NCBI RefSeq assembly: GCF_004791165.1 | Contig: NZ_SRUZ01000002.1 | Span: forward strand, 518,349 to 582,348 | DNA: 64,000 nucleotides | Source: Mesorhizobium sp. M8A.F.Ca.ET.218.01.1.1 | GTDB lineage: Bacteria; Pseudomonadota; Alphaproteobacteria; Rhizobiales; Rhizobiaceae | Reading direction: 5' to 3' | Shown here: positions 9,838 to 19,428 of the stretch, piece after piece | Position numbering within the stretch: the stretch's first letter is position 1 | Layout: every line of letters starts with the position of its first letter | Translations under genes and position numbers: made by a program | The notes under the pieces: model-generated | Databases searched by the model: none | The model's input: the letters and a program-made list of their open reading frames with translations, nothing else | Told to the model about the DNA's origin: nothing

Positions 9838-11229
9838 TTAACTTTCCAGCGCATCTCGGATGGCGCGAATCGCCCCGAACGCATCAAAGGGAAGGGCTTT
9901 GGGGGCCTGGTAAACTTGGTCAGGCCACTGTGCCCGCTTCACCGGTGATTGGCCAGGCTGGTGTGAGAGCTTCACCGCCGCGAAGTCTGCTTGAGGATCA
10001 ATATAGATCACCTGGCCACCATACCCCCACGCGATGTAGGCGCCTCTCTCTTGGTCTTCAATCCAGAAAGTATTGTGATAAGCGCCATTGGGCAGGTCTG
10101 AACTGGCATCGGCATAAGAACCGTTCGGCGCGAACAAGTCGAACAGAAGAGGCTTAGGGCGTCTTATCGCCTCGATCCATTCAGATGGAACGATCTGCCT
10201 GCCGTTGAGCCTGCCGCCGCGAAGATGCAGCAGCGCGAAGCGCGCGAAATCACGGAGTGTGGCTTGAAATCCACCGGACGACATTGAAAAACGAGACTTG
10301 TCTACGATTTGGCAGGCGTCTTCCTCCGCCCCCATCGGACTCCACAATTCGCTGCTGTACAGTTCCGGGAGAAACTTGCCTGATACGCGCTGCATGATTA
10401 GCCCTAGCACGTCGATGTTGGGGTCAAAGTACTTGAACCGCGCGCCGTGCGGCGCCTCCTGCTCGGTTATCCGCAGAATGGCCTGCCATATGTCGGCGGG
10501 TGCGTCAGGATGTCCCTCCGGGGGGCCGAAGTATCCTGTTGCTACAACGTAATTAAAGTAATCGTTGTTTGGCACGTACCACAAACCCTTGAGAGTGGCG
10601 CCCGCAGTCATGTCCAGCAAGTGCTGCACCGTGGCCCCGCGATAGGCGGTCGCCTGCAGTTCCGGCAGATACCGTGTTACCAGACTTTCAGGATCAATAA
10701 GCCCACGGTGCACTAGAATCCCGAACACCGTCCCGGTGATGGACTTGGAACCCGATCTAGCGATGTGTTGAGAATGCGGTTCCATGCCATTCATGTATGT
10801 TTCGAACACGATCTCGCCCTGGTGCAAAACCAGAAACCCGTCAGTATAGTCCCTCTCGAGGTATTCGCGGATCGTGGCGCGTTGGCCGTCGCTGGACTCA
10901 ACTTCGATATCACCGATATCCCCCCTGATCCGGCTTGGAAGCGGCAGGACCGGTCCTGGCCCGCGCCAAACCCGGGCGGTTCGCGTAGATTCGCTTACGT
11001 GCGAGTATGTCCATTTGCTATAAGGCCAAAAAGACCACTCGTCGGGTGGGATCATAGGCGCACCCAGCGTCGCATCGGGCCGCCATAACTCGGGATTGGT
11101 CTGTGAGGTTCCGGCAACGCGGCGGTTGATATCTTCGAATTCCTGAGACACCGGAATGCTCCTTTGACTTCGGCCAATGCCATCACGACCTGGCGGCAGA
11201 TCGCTAACTCTCTGAATTTCAGCCCTCAT
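9838..11229 (-). CDS. serine hydrolase of the beta-lactamase/NylB family
   Basis: This 463-residue protein belongs to the class-C beta-lactamase-like hydrolases that include 6-aminohexanoate-dimer hydrolase (NylB) and EstB esterases. It has the nucleophile motif SxxK as SGSK (in ARSGSKSITG), a Tyr motif in KYFDPN, and the GYGGQ strand that replaces the KTG box. Family members cleave small amides or esters. I see no clear Sec signal, so cytosolic action is likely. It lies 244 bp downstream of the M24 gene at 11.5-12.7 kb on the same strand and may share its transcript. A start at 11229 is assumed; residues before about 40 are poorly conserved. Confidence 0.85.
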   Translation of the reverse strand: MRAEIQRVSDLPPGRDGIGRSQRSIPVSQEFEDINRRVAGTSQTNPELWRPDATLGAPMIPPDEWSFWPYSKWTYSHVSESTRTARVWRGPGPVLPLPSRIRGDIGDIEVESSDGQRATIREYLERDYTDGFLVLHQGEIVFETYMNGMEPHSQHIARSGSKSITGTVFGILVHRGLIDPESLVTRYLPELQATAYRGATVQHLLDMTAGATLKGLWYVPNNDYFNYVVATGYFGPPEGHPDAPADIWQAILRITEQEAPHGARFKYFDPNIDVLGLIMQRVSGKFLPELYSSELWSPMGAEEDACQIVDKSRFSMSSGGFQATLRDFARFALLHLRGGRLNGRQIVPSEWIEAIRRPKPLLFDLFAPNGSYADASSDLPNGAYHNTFWIEDQERGAYIAWGYGGQVIYIDPQADFAAVKLSHQPGQSPVKRAQWPDQVYQAPKALPFDAFGAIRAIRDALES

Positions 11230-11473
11230 CAGGCCTATACTTGATCAAGGCGACACCGCCCGTGAAGAAGGTTTCACTTGGGAACGGACCTACAAGCACT
11301 TATCGGGATCACGCGCATGTTCGCCAGCTGCTGCTGTGTTGGACGAAGCAGCGTTTGCAGGTGCGTTAACATTGCGCGTCTACTGGCCTGGCAGCGAACC
11401 GGGCCGCGATCGGAACACCCCCAAGTTGTTCTCGATTGGCCCAGCCCGGTATCATCAGAAGCCTGCGTCTGTT

Positions 11474-12652
11474 TTAGCGGACGTAAAGCTGACGTTTGTA
11501 GTTCGTCAAAATCTCGCAGCCAGTTTCGGTCACGCGAACAGTCTCGCTGGTGCCGACGTCCGCAAAGCCGAAAGCCTTGACCATCGAGGGGATATGGAAG
11601 ACCATATTGGGCTTGAGGATCCGCGTTTCCCCTCGCTTAAACGACAGGATGTGCCCTTCGCCCCAATCCGGCGGGTAGCTGATGCCGATGGAATACCCCG
11701 TACGCTTGAAGCGGCCTTCATAGCCTCCATCGTTGACAGTCTGCGACCAGATACTCCACACCTCACCGAGGGGGCGATCAGGACGTATGCCGTCGAGCAT
11801 GTTTTCCAGCGCCCTTCGTGACACGTCCTCCATTTTCTCGAGTTCACGGTTGGATGGACTGACCACGGAAGCCCGCATAATCGCGGCGCTATAGCGTCGA
11901 ACGGTGCCGGACAGTTCGAGGAAGACAGGATCACCCGGCTGAATCTGCCGGCCCGACCACGTGCCATGCGCATAGCTCGTGCGCACGCCCGAAGTCACAA
12001 ACGGCGGGTAGCCGGGGTATTCACTTCCCTTGAGCGTGACTACGCGCTGGATTTCGGCGGCGATTTCATTCTCGTTCACGCCGGCCCTTATCTGGTTGAT
12101 GCCCGCTTCGATGCCGGCCTCGGCAATCCGCGCTGCCTGCCGGATATAGTCTATTTCGGCATCGGATTTGACGACGCGGACCGCCTCGACAATCATCGAG
12201 CCATCTTCGAAACGGACGTCAGGGAGAAGGGTCTTGAGCGCTTCGTAATCGGCGATCGAGAAGAACCAAGACTTTTTCTCGAACCCTACCTTCGCCTTGG
12301 CAAAACCCAGGTTACGCAGCGTTTCCGCGAGCAGCTCGAGCGGGGCCTCGTGGTCCATGTAGCTGGTACTGTTATCTATCCACGAATAGGCCCGGACATT
12401 CACCTCTTCAATGCCACGGGTGATATGGAGGGGCTCCCCTTGCAGCGGGATAAGCAGATACTGGGCGGAGGCATAACCGAGCGTGTTGTAACCGCTTAAG
12501 TAAAGCATGTTCTCGGGGATGGTCACCACGAGGATGTCCAGATCCCGGGCTGCAATGCTTTCGCGTACCGCCTTGAGCCTTCTTTGATACTCCTGGATAG
12601 TAAAAGCCAAGTCTTTTTCTACCTTTATGGTGTCTATGCCGGAAACTTTCAT
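11474..12652 (-). CDS. M24-family hydrolase, DoeA/EutD (ectoine hydrolase)-like
   Basis: From ATG 12652 (MKVSGIDTIK) the product is 392 residues; the open frame extends 58 codons further, but that part is not family-like. The C-terminal segment RTGYSIGISYPPDWGEGH is very close to what I recall of ectoine hydrolase DoeA, as is ILKPNMVFHIP. The metal-ligand Asp pair of true M24 peptidases is replaced (FLELSGTVRRYSAAIMR), as in DoeA and creatinase. Its likely role is hydrolytic opening of a cyclic or amidated amino acid in the cytoplasm. The shared upstream box lies at 12746-12763. The divergent neighbour is a class-V aminotransferase followed by an M20 deacetylase, a combination suiting stepwise breakdown of an N-acylated amino acid. 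Ectoine itself is not proven. Confidence 0.85.
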   Translation of the reverse strand: MKVSGIDTIKVEKDLAFTIQEYQRRLKAVRESIAARDLDILVVTIPENMLYLSGYNTLGYASAQYLLIPLQGEPLHITRGIEEVNVRAYSWIDNSTSYMDHEAPLELLAETLRNLGFAKAKVGFEKKSWFFSIADYEALKTLLPDVRFEDGSMIVEAVRVVKSDAEIDYIRQAARIAEAGIEAGINQIRAGVNENEIAAEIQRVVTLKGSEYPGYPPFVTSGVRTSYAHGTWSGRQIQPGDPVFLELSGTVRRYSAAIMRASVVSPSNRELEKMEDVSRRALENMLDGIRPDRPLGEVWSIWSQTVNDGGYEGRFKRTGYSIGISYPPDWGEGHILSFKRGETRILKPNMVFHIPSMVKAFGFADVGTSETVRVTETGCEILTNYKRQLYVR

Positions 12653-12745
12653 AGGAGCCCTTCGAAACAAAGAGGCGCGCCACGCGCTGGACGGTGTATC
12701 GTAGCACCTGACCTGCGCATAACGTTGCCGTCGTTTCCAAGTTCG

Positions 12746-12763
12746 CGCAGGAAACCTGCGTTG
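12746..12763 (-). promoter_or_regulatory. shared upstream box A (M24 gene)
   Basis: Plus-strand sequence cgcaggaaacctgcgttg, 16 of 18 matches to the best copy (31489-31506). It lies 94 bp before the ATG at 12652. Six units in the window carry this element at similar distances. Confidence 0.55.
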
Positions 12764-13311
12764 ATCTGGCCTTGATTGCTCAAAAGCCTCCGTCCTCGTC
12801 GACATTGCTGTTCCATCGACAGCCATCCCAACAATCCAAACCTCTGGAAAATGGCGGCGGGTCGGGCGAAATCTGCGCGAAGGTTGTGCCCGCGTCAGGA
12901 GCCTGGACTTCGCCGACTTAGATCACTTCACTTTCGGCAGCCTCGGCGCGCGTGCGGGCCGTCGGAGTGTTCTGCCAGTTGAGATGGCAGGCTTGTGATC
13001 GGGTAAGAATGCGGCTGCCGTCACCGCTGACGTCGGGTCCCCTGTCCGAGGCGCTGACGTCGCGGGCCTCCCGATGCAAAGTGCCTGCGCGCACGATTGG
13101 CTGCCCCCTCCCGGCTCGAAAGTCTGCACGCAATTCGCATCTATGCAGAAAATCCTCAACATGGGTGAGAAATAGGGGGAATTTCCCATGGTCTGACGGA
13201 TATGATCAATCCTGCACAGACGAAGCTAGTTCCCCGCTGCCGCCAGCCGCGTTCGCGCCTGGAGTCTGTCCGCGGCGTTTGGACCAAGGTAAACCGCAAT
13301 TGACGAGCTCC
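12764..13311. promoter_or_regulatory. divergent intergenic region
   Basis: About 550 bp between the M24 gene (minus) and the class-V aminotransferase (plus). It must carry the promoters of both. Frames reading into 12952 are open but lack family similarity before 13312, so I treat them as non-coding. Confidence 0.5.
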
Positions 13312-14508
13312 ATGATTATGAACGGCAGTCCCCTTCCATTAGACAGCATCAGGGACGATTTCCCAGCGACGCAAGACTTTATTTACATGGATGTTGCCAA
13401 CCAAGGATTGATATCTCGTACCACAAGAATGTCGTTCGAGGATCATCTGAATAACAGATTGCACGGGATAAACGATGAGCTTAGCCAATTGGCGGCCATC
13501 GAGAAGACACGCGCCAGATTTGCTAGATTTGTTGGTGCGGATAAAGATGAAATTGCCATCACAAAGAACGCGTCAGAGAGTATCAACATAATCGCCAACG
13601 CGATTGACTGGCGAGCCGGCGACAGCGTTGTCTTATGCCCTCAACTTGAGCATGCTAACAACATCCTGCCATGGCTCCAGGTGAAAGCTCTACATGATGT
13701 TGATCTGAAATTGGTGGAGCCGGATAATGGTGCCATTCCCGTAGATGCGATTGTCAATGCCCTTAATTCCAGGACTCGCGTTGTGGCGCTTTCGACCGCA
13801 ACAATGGTTCCTGGTTTTCGGACAGTCACGCAACCCGTCGCGGAGGCGTGCAGGCGTCATGGCGCCTTCCTTTTGGCGGACGGGACTCAGTCGGTCGGAA
13901 TTCTCCATACTGATGTCAACCGGTTGGGAGTAGATGGTTTGGCCGTCTCGACTGTGAAGGGATTGATGGGCCTCTACGGATCGGGGTTTCTCTACTGCCG
14001 CCGGGAGTGGGCAGATCAGCTAAAGCCAGCTTACCTCGCTCGCTTTAGCGTCGATCTCGGGAACGCACCAGAGTCGGCTCCCATTCTCAACGCCGCCAGG
14101 CTGCGGGCTGGAGCGCCTCGTTTTGATATCGGGCATTACAATTTCCCAGGCATGATTGCCGCGCACGCATCCTTGGGGCAACTGCTGGAGATCGGAACAG
14201 AAGCAATCGACAAGCACGTGACATCTTTGGCAACTCGACTGGCTTCAGGGCTGCTAGAAGCCGGACTGCCTGTCTGTGGCGGGCCTCCTGGCGACCACAC
14301 TGGGAGTATTGTGGCGATTGGCGACATGGCTGCACTCGGCGGAACGCAAGAAGTCGCCGCCTACATACCGTCGCTGCACAGCTATCTTGCGGAAAACAAG
14401 GTCGTTGCATCAACGCGACGAGGGCTCCTTCGGTTCTCGCTTCATCTTTACAACAGCGAAGAAGAAGTCGGCCAAGTTATCGATATAGTCAAGAAATGGT
14501 CGAATTAG
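13312..14508 (+). CDS. class-V PLP aminotransferase / cysteine-desulfurase-like enzyme
   Basis: From ATG 13312 the protein has 398 residues with the fold-type I class-V pattern. It has an early MDVANQGLIS segment, TKNASESINIIANAI for phosphate binding, LADGTQSVG with the PLP-nitrogen Asp, and STVKGLMGLYGSGFLY with the Schiff-base Lys. The family includes isopenicillin-N-epimerase-like proteins, cysteine desulfurases and serine-type aminotransferases, so the reaction is uncertain. The open frame starts at 12952, but those 120 codons show no family similarity; ATG 13318 is an alternative start. It is followed by the M20 deacetylase (33 bp) and the SDR, forming a plus-strand operon. Confidence 0.8.
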   Translation: MIMNGSPLPLDSIRDDFPATQDFIYMDVANQGLISRTTRMSFEDHLNNRLHGINDELSQLAAIEKTRARFARFVGADKDEIAITKNASESINIIANAIDWRAGDSVVLCPQLEHANNILPWLQVKALHDVDLKLVEPDNGAIPVDAIVNALNSRTRVVALSTATMVPGFRTVTQPVAEACRRHGAFLLADGTQSVGILHTDVNRLGVDGLAVSTVKGLMGLYGSGFLYCRREWADQLKPAYLARFSVDLGNAPESAPILNAARLRAGAPRFDIGHYNFPGMIAAHASLGQLLEIGTEAIDKHVTSLATRLASGLLEAGLPVCGGPPGDHTGSIVAIGDMAALGGTQEVAAYIPSLHSYLAENKVVASTRRGLLRFSLHLYNSEEEVGQVIDIVKKWSN

Positions 14509-14540
14509 CTGCGCCAGATTACAACCGGATAGGAGAATTT

Positions 14541-15683
14541 ATGTCATCGCAAAGCGCGGATACGGTGGCACTTCTTCAAGACCTTGTCAAAATTGAAAGC
14601 GTCAACCCTTCGCTTTCACCCAGGGGCAGCGGAGAACAGCGGGTCGCCGAATATCTTGAAGGGTTTTGCCGGGACCGAAACCTGCCTTATGAACTCCAGC
14701 ACGTTGTCGACGGGCGCTCGAACTTCTTGACCTGGATCTCAGGCAAAGACCCTGGTCGGCGCCTTCTTTTCGTGGCCCATATGGACACGGTGCCCACTGA
14801 TAATTGGGCTTCCGATCCATTTTCTCCCGAATTGAAGGACAATCGACTCTACGGCAGGGGGAGTTGCGACACAAAAGGTTCCCTCTCTGCAATGATGATC
14901 GCCCTGAGTACCCTAGGTGACCGTCAGCCGAATGCCACAATTGTCGTTGCCGCTAGCATTGATGAAGAGTACCGCAAGATCGGCGCTCGCGCCATCGCTC
15001 TCTCCGGCAAGTCGTATGATGCCGCCGTTGTTGGCGAACCAACCGAGCTCGAGCTTGTAGTCGCCCACAAAGGGTCAGTCCGCTGGCAAATCGAGGTTCA
15101 GGGTGTCCCTGCTCACACTTCGAAGCCGCACCTAGGAGTCAATGCAATCTCAGGCATGGCAAAGGTGATATTGGCGCTCAACGAACACGGCGAGAATCTC
15201 GCTTCGCGCACCCAACCTTTGGTCAGCCCTCCCACTTTGACGATAAGTCTGATTGAGGGTGGCTTGGAATTGACGACGGTTCCTCCATCGTGCCGCATCT
15301 GGGTGGATCGGCGCCTCGTTCCAGGGGAGCGACCAGAGCAGGCATTGGCAGAAGTGGAGAACATACTGCAAGGTTTGCGGGATCGCGAAGACATCAAGGT
15401 CCGATCATTACTGCCCGCGCTTGAAGATCCTGCTCCGGACAGTGCCGAGTCAAGCAAGATAGCTTCTGTGGCAGCGCAGGCGTGTGCCGATATTGCCGGC
15501 ACGGGCACGTACATTGGAGTGCCGTACGGCACGGATGCTAGTCAGCTATCTTTGGCCGGCATTCCCTGCATTGTGCTAGGACCAGGAAGCATTGATCGCG
15601 CTCACACAAACAATGAGTTCATTGAATTGGATCAGCTTGAAATGTGCGTTCAGATATATAGACAAATAATGCTCAGTTATTAG
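14541..15683 (+). CDS. M20-family deacetylase/peptidase (ArgE/DapE-like)
   Basis: This 380-residue metal-dependent amidohydrolase should release an acyl group or amino acid from an N-acylated amino acid or dipeptide. Both zinc-ligand sets are visible: HMDTVP (His, Asp), GRGSCDTKG (bridging Asp), IDEEY (catalytic Glu and ligand), GEPTELELV, and RAHTNNEFI with the last His. ATG 14541 was chosen because AGGAG lies six bases upstream; the longer frame from 14496 overlaps the preceding gene. With an ectoine-hydrolase-like gene opposite, a role like that of an N-acetyl-diaminobutyrate deacetylase is possible, although known DoeB proteins belong to another family. Confidence 0.88.
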   Translation: MSSQSADTVALLQDLVKIESVNPSLSPRGSGEQRVAEYLEGFCRDRNLPYELQHVVDGRSNFLTWISGKDPGRRLLFVAHMDTVPTDNWASDPFSPELKDNRLYGRGSCDTKGSLSAMMIALSTLGDRQPNATIVVAASIDEEYRKIGARAIALSGKSYDAAVVGEPTELELVVAHKGSVRWQIEVQGVPAHTSKPHLGVNAISGMAKVILALNEHGENLASRTQPLVSPPTLTISLIEGGLELTTVPPSCRIWVDRRLVPGERPEQALAEVENILQGLRDREDIKVRSLLPALEDPAPDSAESSKIASVAAQACADIAGTGTYIGVPYGTDASQLSLAGIPCIVLGPGSIDRAHTNNEFIELDQLEMCVQIYRQIMLSY

Positions 15684-15782
15684 ATTCGAAACTGCAGAGA
15701 TAGCACGGATGCTTACGCGGCACGTCGTGAGAGAGAGCCGTGGTCCGGCTCGACCACTCTCAATCGGGAAGGGATCATCGCT

Positions 15783-16574
15783 ATGAATGATCATTGTCGA
15801 AAAGTTCTGGTGATGGCCAGTAGCAAGGGTCTTGGCTTGGCCATCGCAAAACGATTAGCTAAAAATCGCTCGGAAGTCGTTATCTGTGGTCGTAACAAGG
15901 CTGCATTAGACCAAGCCGTAGGTGATCTACAGAAAATTGAGGGATGCGCTGGCGCTCATGGCATAATTGCAGATTTATCCCGGCGATCAGATGTCGACAT
16001 GTTGTTGCAACGCACTTTGGAGCTCCTCGGGAGCATTGATTGCCTCGTCGTAAATTCCGGTCATATGCCGCACGGAACTATCGAAGACCTAAGCGACGAT
16101 GATTGGGATCATTCCTACGAGACGCTTCTCATGAGTGCAGTAAGGGTGTCGCGAGCGGCAGCCGCTGCGATGAAAGCGTCTGGTCGTGGGGGCGATATCG
16201 TCTATGTTACCTCGGGAGGCGTGCACGAGGCGACAGGTCACCTACTGCTGTCGAACGTCATGCGTGCCGGCATAGCAGTATTAGCTAAGCACCTCGCAGA
16301 TACACTTGCGGGAAGTGGCGTTCGCGTGAACGTTGTCGCGCCTGGTTATTTTGACACAGGCAGAGTTCACAAGAGAATTGAGGCGTTGATGGTCGACGAA
16401 GGTCTCAATCGAGATGCCGCTATCAAACGTGTGGCCAATACCAATCCCTTGGGGCGTATCGGAACTGCCGACGAACTCGCGGAGCTAGTTGGATTCATCG
16501 TCGGTGACCGAGCAAGATACCTGAATGGCACGACAATAGTGATTGATGGCGGGGGCAGTCGCCTTGTGATGTAG
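15783..16574 (+). CDS. atypical short-chain dehydrogenase/reductase
   Basis: This 263-residue SDR-fold protein has a cofactor motif near the start (ASSKGLGLAIAKRL, replacing TGxxxGIG), VNSGH for NNAG, and the C-terminal NPLGRIGTADELAELVGF and IVIDGGGSR segments. The classical YxxxK active site is missing: after VTSGGVHEATG the helix reads HLLLSNVMRAGIAVLAKHLA. A subgroup of SDRs with LSN in this place exists, so this may be a different chemistry rather than decay. AAGGGA precedes the ATG. It is the last gene of the aminotransferase-M20-SDR run. Confidence 0.82.
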   Translation: MNDHCRKVLVMASSKGLGLAIAKRLAKNRSEVVICGRNKAALDQAVGDLQKIEGCAGAHGIIADLSRRSDVDMLLQRTLELLGSIDCLVVNSGHMPHGTIEDLSDDDWDHSYETLLMSAVRVSRAAAAAMKASGRGGDIVYVTSGGVHEATGHLLLSNVMRAGIAVLAKHLADTLAGSGVRVNVVAPGYFDTGRVHKRIEALMVDEGLNRDAAIKRVANTNPLGRIGTADELAELVGFIVGDRARYLNGTTIVIDGGGSRLVM

Positions 16575-17190
16575 CTGTAGGTGGATGTTGGTGCATCCGT
16601 GCATCCCTCGCCGCATCCGACCTCAGCGCACAGGCCAGCCGAAAGAGGGCGAATTTTTTTCTGCCCCAATGCCCCTAATGAGCTATGCAGCCGATTATGG
16701 CTGGCTGCTTGAGAGCTTGGATTTGAATGGCACCGCAAAGATGGACTTACAGCGGCGAGCTTCCAGCCGCACGTCAGACTCGGAGACACTCACTCTACGG
16801 TAAACGGAAGGGTCAAGGCTGGCCACATGTCTGACCTTGACGAGCCGAAGGCTCGCTAGTAGGGAGCAGGACGCAAGCAACGCCAATGATCCTGAGCTAT
16901 GCGCCTGATCTGCCCTACATGGCTTGATTAACGTGAAGCAATGATTTCCCGGCGAATGCGCTTCGGCCGAATAGACTGCTGCTGTTGATTGCGCCGGCTC
17001 ACATTGCACCATCACGCCGCCGAGCGGCGCGTCCCAGCTACCCGGCGCGAGCAAAGCAGAATGTCAGTTCACCACTGCAACCGACCCTCGTTCCAGGAGC
17101 ACGGCTTTCGAATCGCCGTTGCGTGAGTGCCAGTCCGACCGCTCATCTTAGAAGACTCTCAGCGGAGTTCGATTCCCTACAGCGCGAGGG
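16575..17190. other. about 615 bp without a recognised gene
   Basis: Convergent intergenic region between the SDR (plus) and the CocE-type hydrolase (minus). A 119-codon minus-strand frame at 16695-17054 is open but unrecognised. No clear terminator hairpin was found. Confidence 0.35.
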
Positions 17191-18966
17191 TCAGGCGGCC
17201 GCGATAGGCAGCAGAACATACGAGGGGAACTCTTCGCAGTGATGCACGCTGTTGTGGGCGACTTCCCACTTCGTTTCGTCCCAATTGTTGCCGCCCGTAT
17301 TCAGATTTCGATCGAAGCGAGGAAACGAGGAGCTGGATATCTCGAGCCGAATTCGATGACCGGGCGGGAACCAGTTGCTCGTGGCATCCAGGTCAACCTG
17401 TACTTGGTAGACGTTGCCCGGCTCCATCAGAACTGACCGGTCGAAGCCTTCGCGAAACCGAACGCGCAGTATCCCGTCGACGACGTCAACGGCACGCCCG
17501 TCCGGATGCACGTCAAGTAGTCTGGCCACAAAGTCTGTATCCCGGGCGGAAGATGAGACGAAAAGGACGGCTTTGACGAAACCGCTGACTTCAACTCCCT
17601 CTTCAAGGAGGTCAGACGTAAAACACAGAACGTCCTGGCGGAGTTCTACTTCCTGATAGTCACGAGGGCCCATCGTCGTCCCCCTTGAGTTTCCGCCATG
17701 AACCCCCAAAAACGGCACCGGATTGCCAGAGTCATAGACAAAACTATCGGCTGGCTCGTCCTCGGCAGGTGGGTTGAGTTCAAGTGCGCCATCGCCGAGG
17801 CGAGTGTTGGAATTTCCACCGCTTCGCAAGAACCAACGCTGTAGTTCCACACCGGCAGGTGGCCATTCTGAAGCCGCACGCCACTCGTTGCGACCCATGA
17901 CATAGTATCGGACGCGGGGCATCGCCTCGATGCGGTCGGGCATTTCCTTCAGCCAACCGTCGAACCAGTCCAGGTAGATTTGCCAGCAATCTAAGCGTGC
18001 ATCGCCCAACTCACGCTCACCGATGACTGTCGGGGCCTCAAGTGTCGCGGTCTTGCAGTGGGTGGCTGGCGAGAGAATGATGTGCTGGTGATCACGAGCC
18101 GCAGCGCTCGTCCCCCGAGCGCTGAAGAGGCGCCGCGTGTAGAGGGCGTCGGCGGCACCGACGTCATACCACGAGTTCACAAATAGGGCTGGGAGGTCAA
18201 TTGCCGAGTCCTCGCGAAGGAAACCAAACCTGTCGAACCAGGGATCCCCAGGGTCCCGTGAAACCCAGTCCTCCCAATCCGTGGGCGGTGACCCGATGAT
18301 CTTGAGGATGTCGATGATCGGCAGCGTTGCGAATGCGCGCTGGTACTCTTCGTCGGCTTTCGCTTGCGGCCGGGAACGATCCTTGCCATGGCTCTGATGG
18401 AAGTGGGGTACCCACATGCTCAACACTAGCGCGCCGCCAAGACGCGACCCGCAAAGGCGCAAATCCCCCAGTCGCTGTCGATCGCCAGATAGCGTGCCGC
18501 CCGCCCCCTCTATGATCGCACAGCGATGAGCGGGATGGCATAGCTGAGCGGTAAGCACCTGGGTGATTCCGAGCGCGGAGCATCCGTACGTGCCGACCCG
18601 CCCCGTCGACCATGGCTGGGAGGCGATCCAGGAGAGAGTATCGTAGCCGTCCTTCGCGTCATGCTCGAGGAGCGCGAAATGACCGCCAGAATCAAAGAGC
18701 CCACGAAGTTCCTGCACAATCACGGCGTAACCCTGAGCCGCGAACATCATGGCTACAGGGCGTGTGGGTTCGGGCATACGATATGCGGCCTTGCCGTACT
18801 TCGTTCGGATCAAAATCGAAGCGAGTTTGCCCGTGTACCCGAGAGGGCGGTAGACATCCGTCGCAAGTTCCACGCCGTCGCGCATAGGAACTCGCAACCC
18901 AGTTTGTAGAACCACTTCATAACGGGGTTCTAAAGGTTTCGACATATGGTGCTCGCAACAAGTCAT
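17191..18966 (-). CDS. CocE/NonD-family serine hydrolase (X-Pro dipeptidyl-peptidase type)
   Basis: The protein has about 591 residues: an alpha/beta-hydrolase domain followed by a C-terminal jelly-roll domain (from about residue 370, ending near SYVLLPIAAA). The nucleophile is in GTYGCSALG, the acid Asp in NSWYDVG and the His in SPATHC. Family members hydrolyse acyl esters or amides (cocaine esterase, nonactin hydrolase, alpha-amino-acid ester hydrolase, X-Pro peptidases). Three starts are possible (18981, 18966, 18945); 18966 is preceded at good distance by GGAG. A shared upstream box lies at 19075-19092. Its position just downstream of the ABC ATPase genes suggests it acts on the imported substrate. 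Confidence 0.85.
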   Translation of the reverse strand: MTCCEHHMSKPLEPRYEVVLQTGLRVPMRDGVELATDVYRPLGYTGKLASILIRTKYGKAAYRMPEPTRPVAMMFAAQGYAVIVQELRGLFDSGGHFALLEHDAKDGYDTLSWIASQPWSTGRVGTYGCSALGITQVLTAQLCHPAHRCAIIEGAGGTLSGDRQRLGDLRLCGSRLGGALVLSMWVPHFHQSHGKDRSRPQAKADEEYQRAFATLPIIDILKIIGSPPTDWEDWVSRDPGDPWFDRFGFLREDSAIDLPALFVNSWYDVGAADALYTRRLFSARGTSAAARDHQHIILSPATHCKTATLEAPTVIGERELGDARLDCWQIYLDWFDGWLKEMPDRIEAMPRVRYYVMGRNEWRAASEWPPAGVELQRWFLRSGGNSNTRLGDGALELNPPAEDEPADSFVYDSGNPVPFLGVHGGNSRGTTMGPRDYQEVELRQDVLCFTSDLLEEGVEVSGFVKAVLFVSSSARDTDFVARLLDVHPDGRAVDVVDGILRVRFREGFDRSVLMEPGNVYQVQVDLDATSNWFPPGHRIRLEISSSSFPRFDRNLNTGGNNWDETKWEVAHNSVHHCEEFPSYVLLPIAAA

Positions 18967-19074
18967 TATTTGGCTCTCCACAAGAAGCTGCTCGCGTCAG
19001 CTGGCATTTACGCAGCGGAGTGACCGCTTCGACTGCTGCTACCGTGCGTTCGTACTTCGACCATACGTTATTGA

Positions 19075-19092
19075 TGCAGTAGATCGGTGTTT
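19075..19092 (-). promoter_or_regulatory. shared upstream box B (CocE-type hydrolase gene)
   Basis: Plus-strand tgcagtagatcggtgttt, 14 of 18 matches to copy E (28393-28410), 109 bp before the chosen ATG. It is the most diverged of the six copies. Confidence 0.4.
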
Positions 19093-19428
19093 TCCTACGG
19101 CCGGGCGCGTCTCCGCCACGGACACACGGGACGACGTTCTCGCATTCGGGCTTCACCATCGTTCGGAAGTTAAATCGTCCATCTCAGTCGGCTGCATTTG
19201 GGAAAGCCAGAGAGGAAAAAAGCGTCGCGTTACGTCTTTGGTCGATTTGGGAGCTTGGGTAGCGAGCTGGGGATTCACCCCGATCAGCGTGCGCCGGCAG
19301 GCGCTCTTGCCTGCCCCAGTCGGGTGACCTGCCTGGAATTCGCTGCCAAGTCGAGAATTCCCGCCGCCTACCTGGCCTCTCCTCAACACGCCGGAGTGCG
19401 TTCAACGCCAATATGGTGCGGCCAGAGA
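19093..19428. other. about 335 bp without a recognised gene
   Basis: The region lies between the ATPase gene end and the hydrolase promoter. Short frames are open on both strands without recognisable similarity. Confidence 0.35.

Noticed and set aside
12952..13311. N-terminal extension of the class-V aminotransferase
   Set aside because: 120 open codons without family similarity, rich in Arg/Pro/Ser as in non-coding high-GC frames.
16695..17054. 119-codon minus-strand ORF between the SDR and CocE-type genes
   Set aside because: No recognisable family, no ribosome binding site, composition like other shadow frames.
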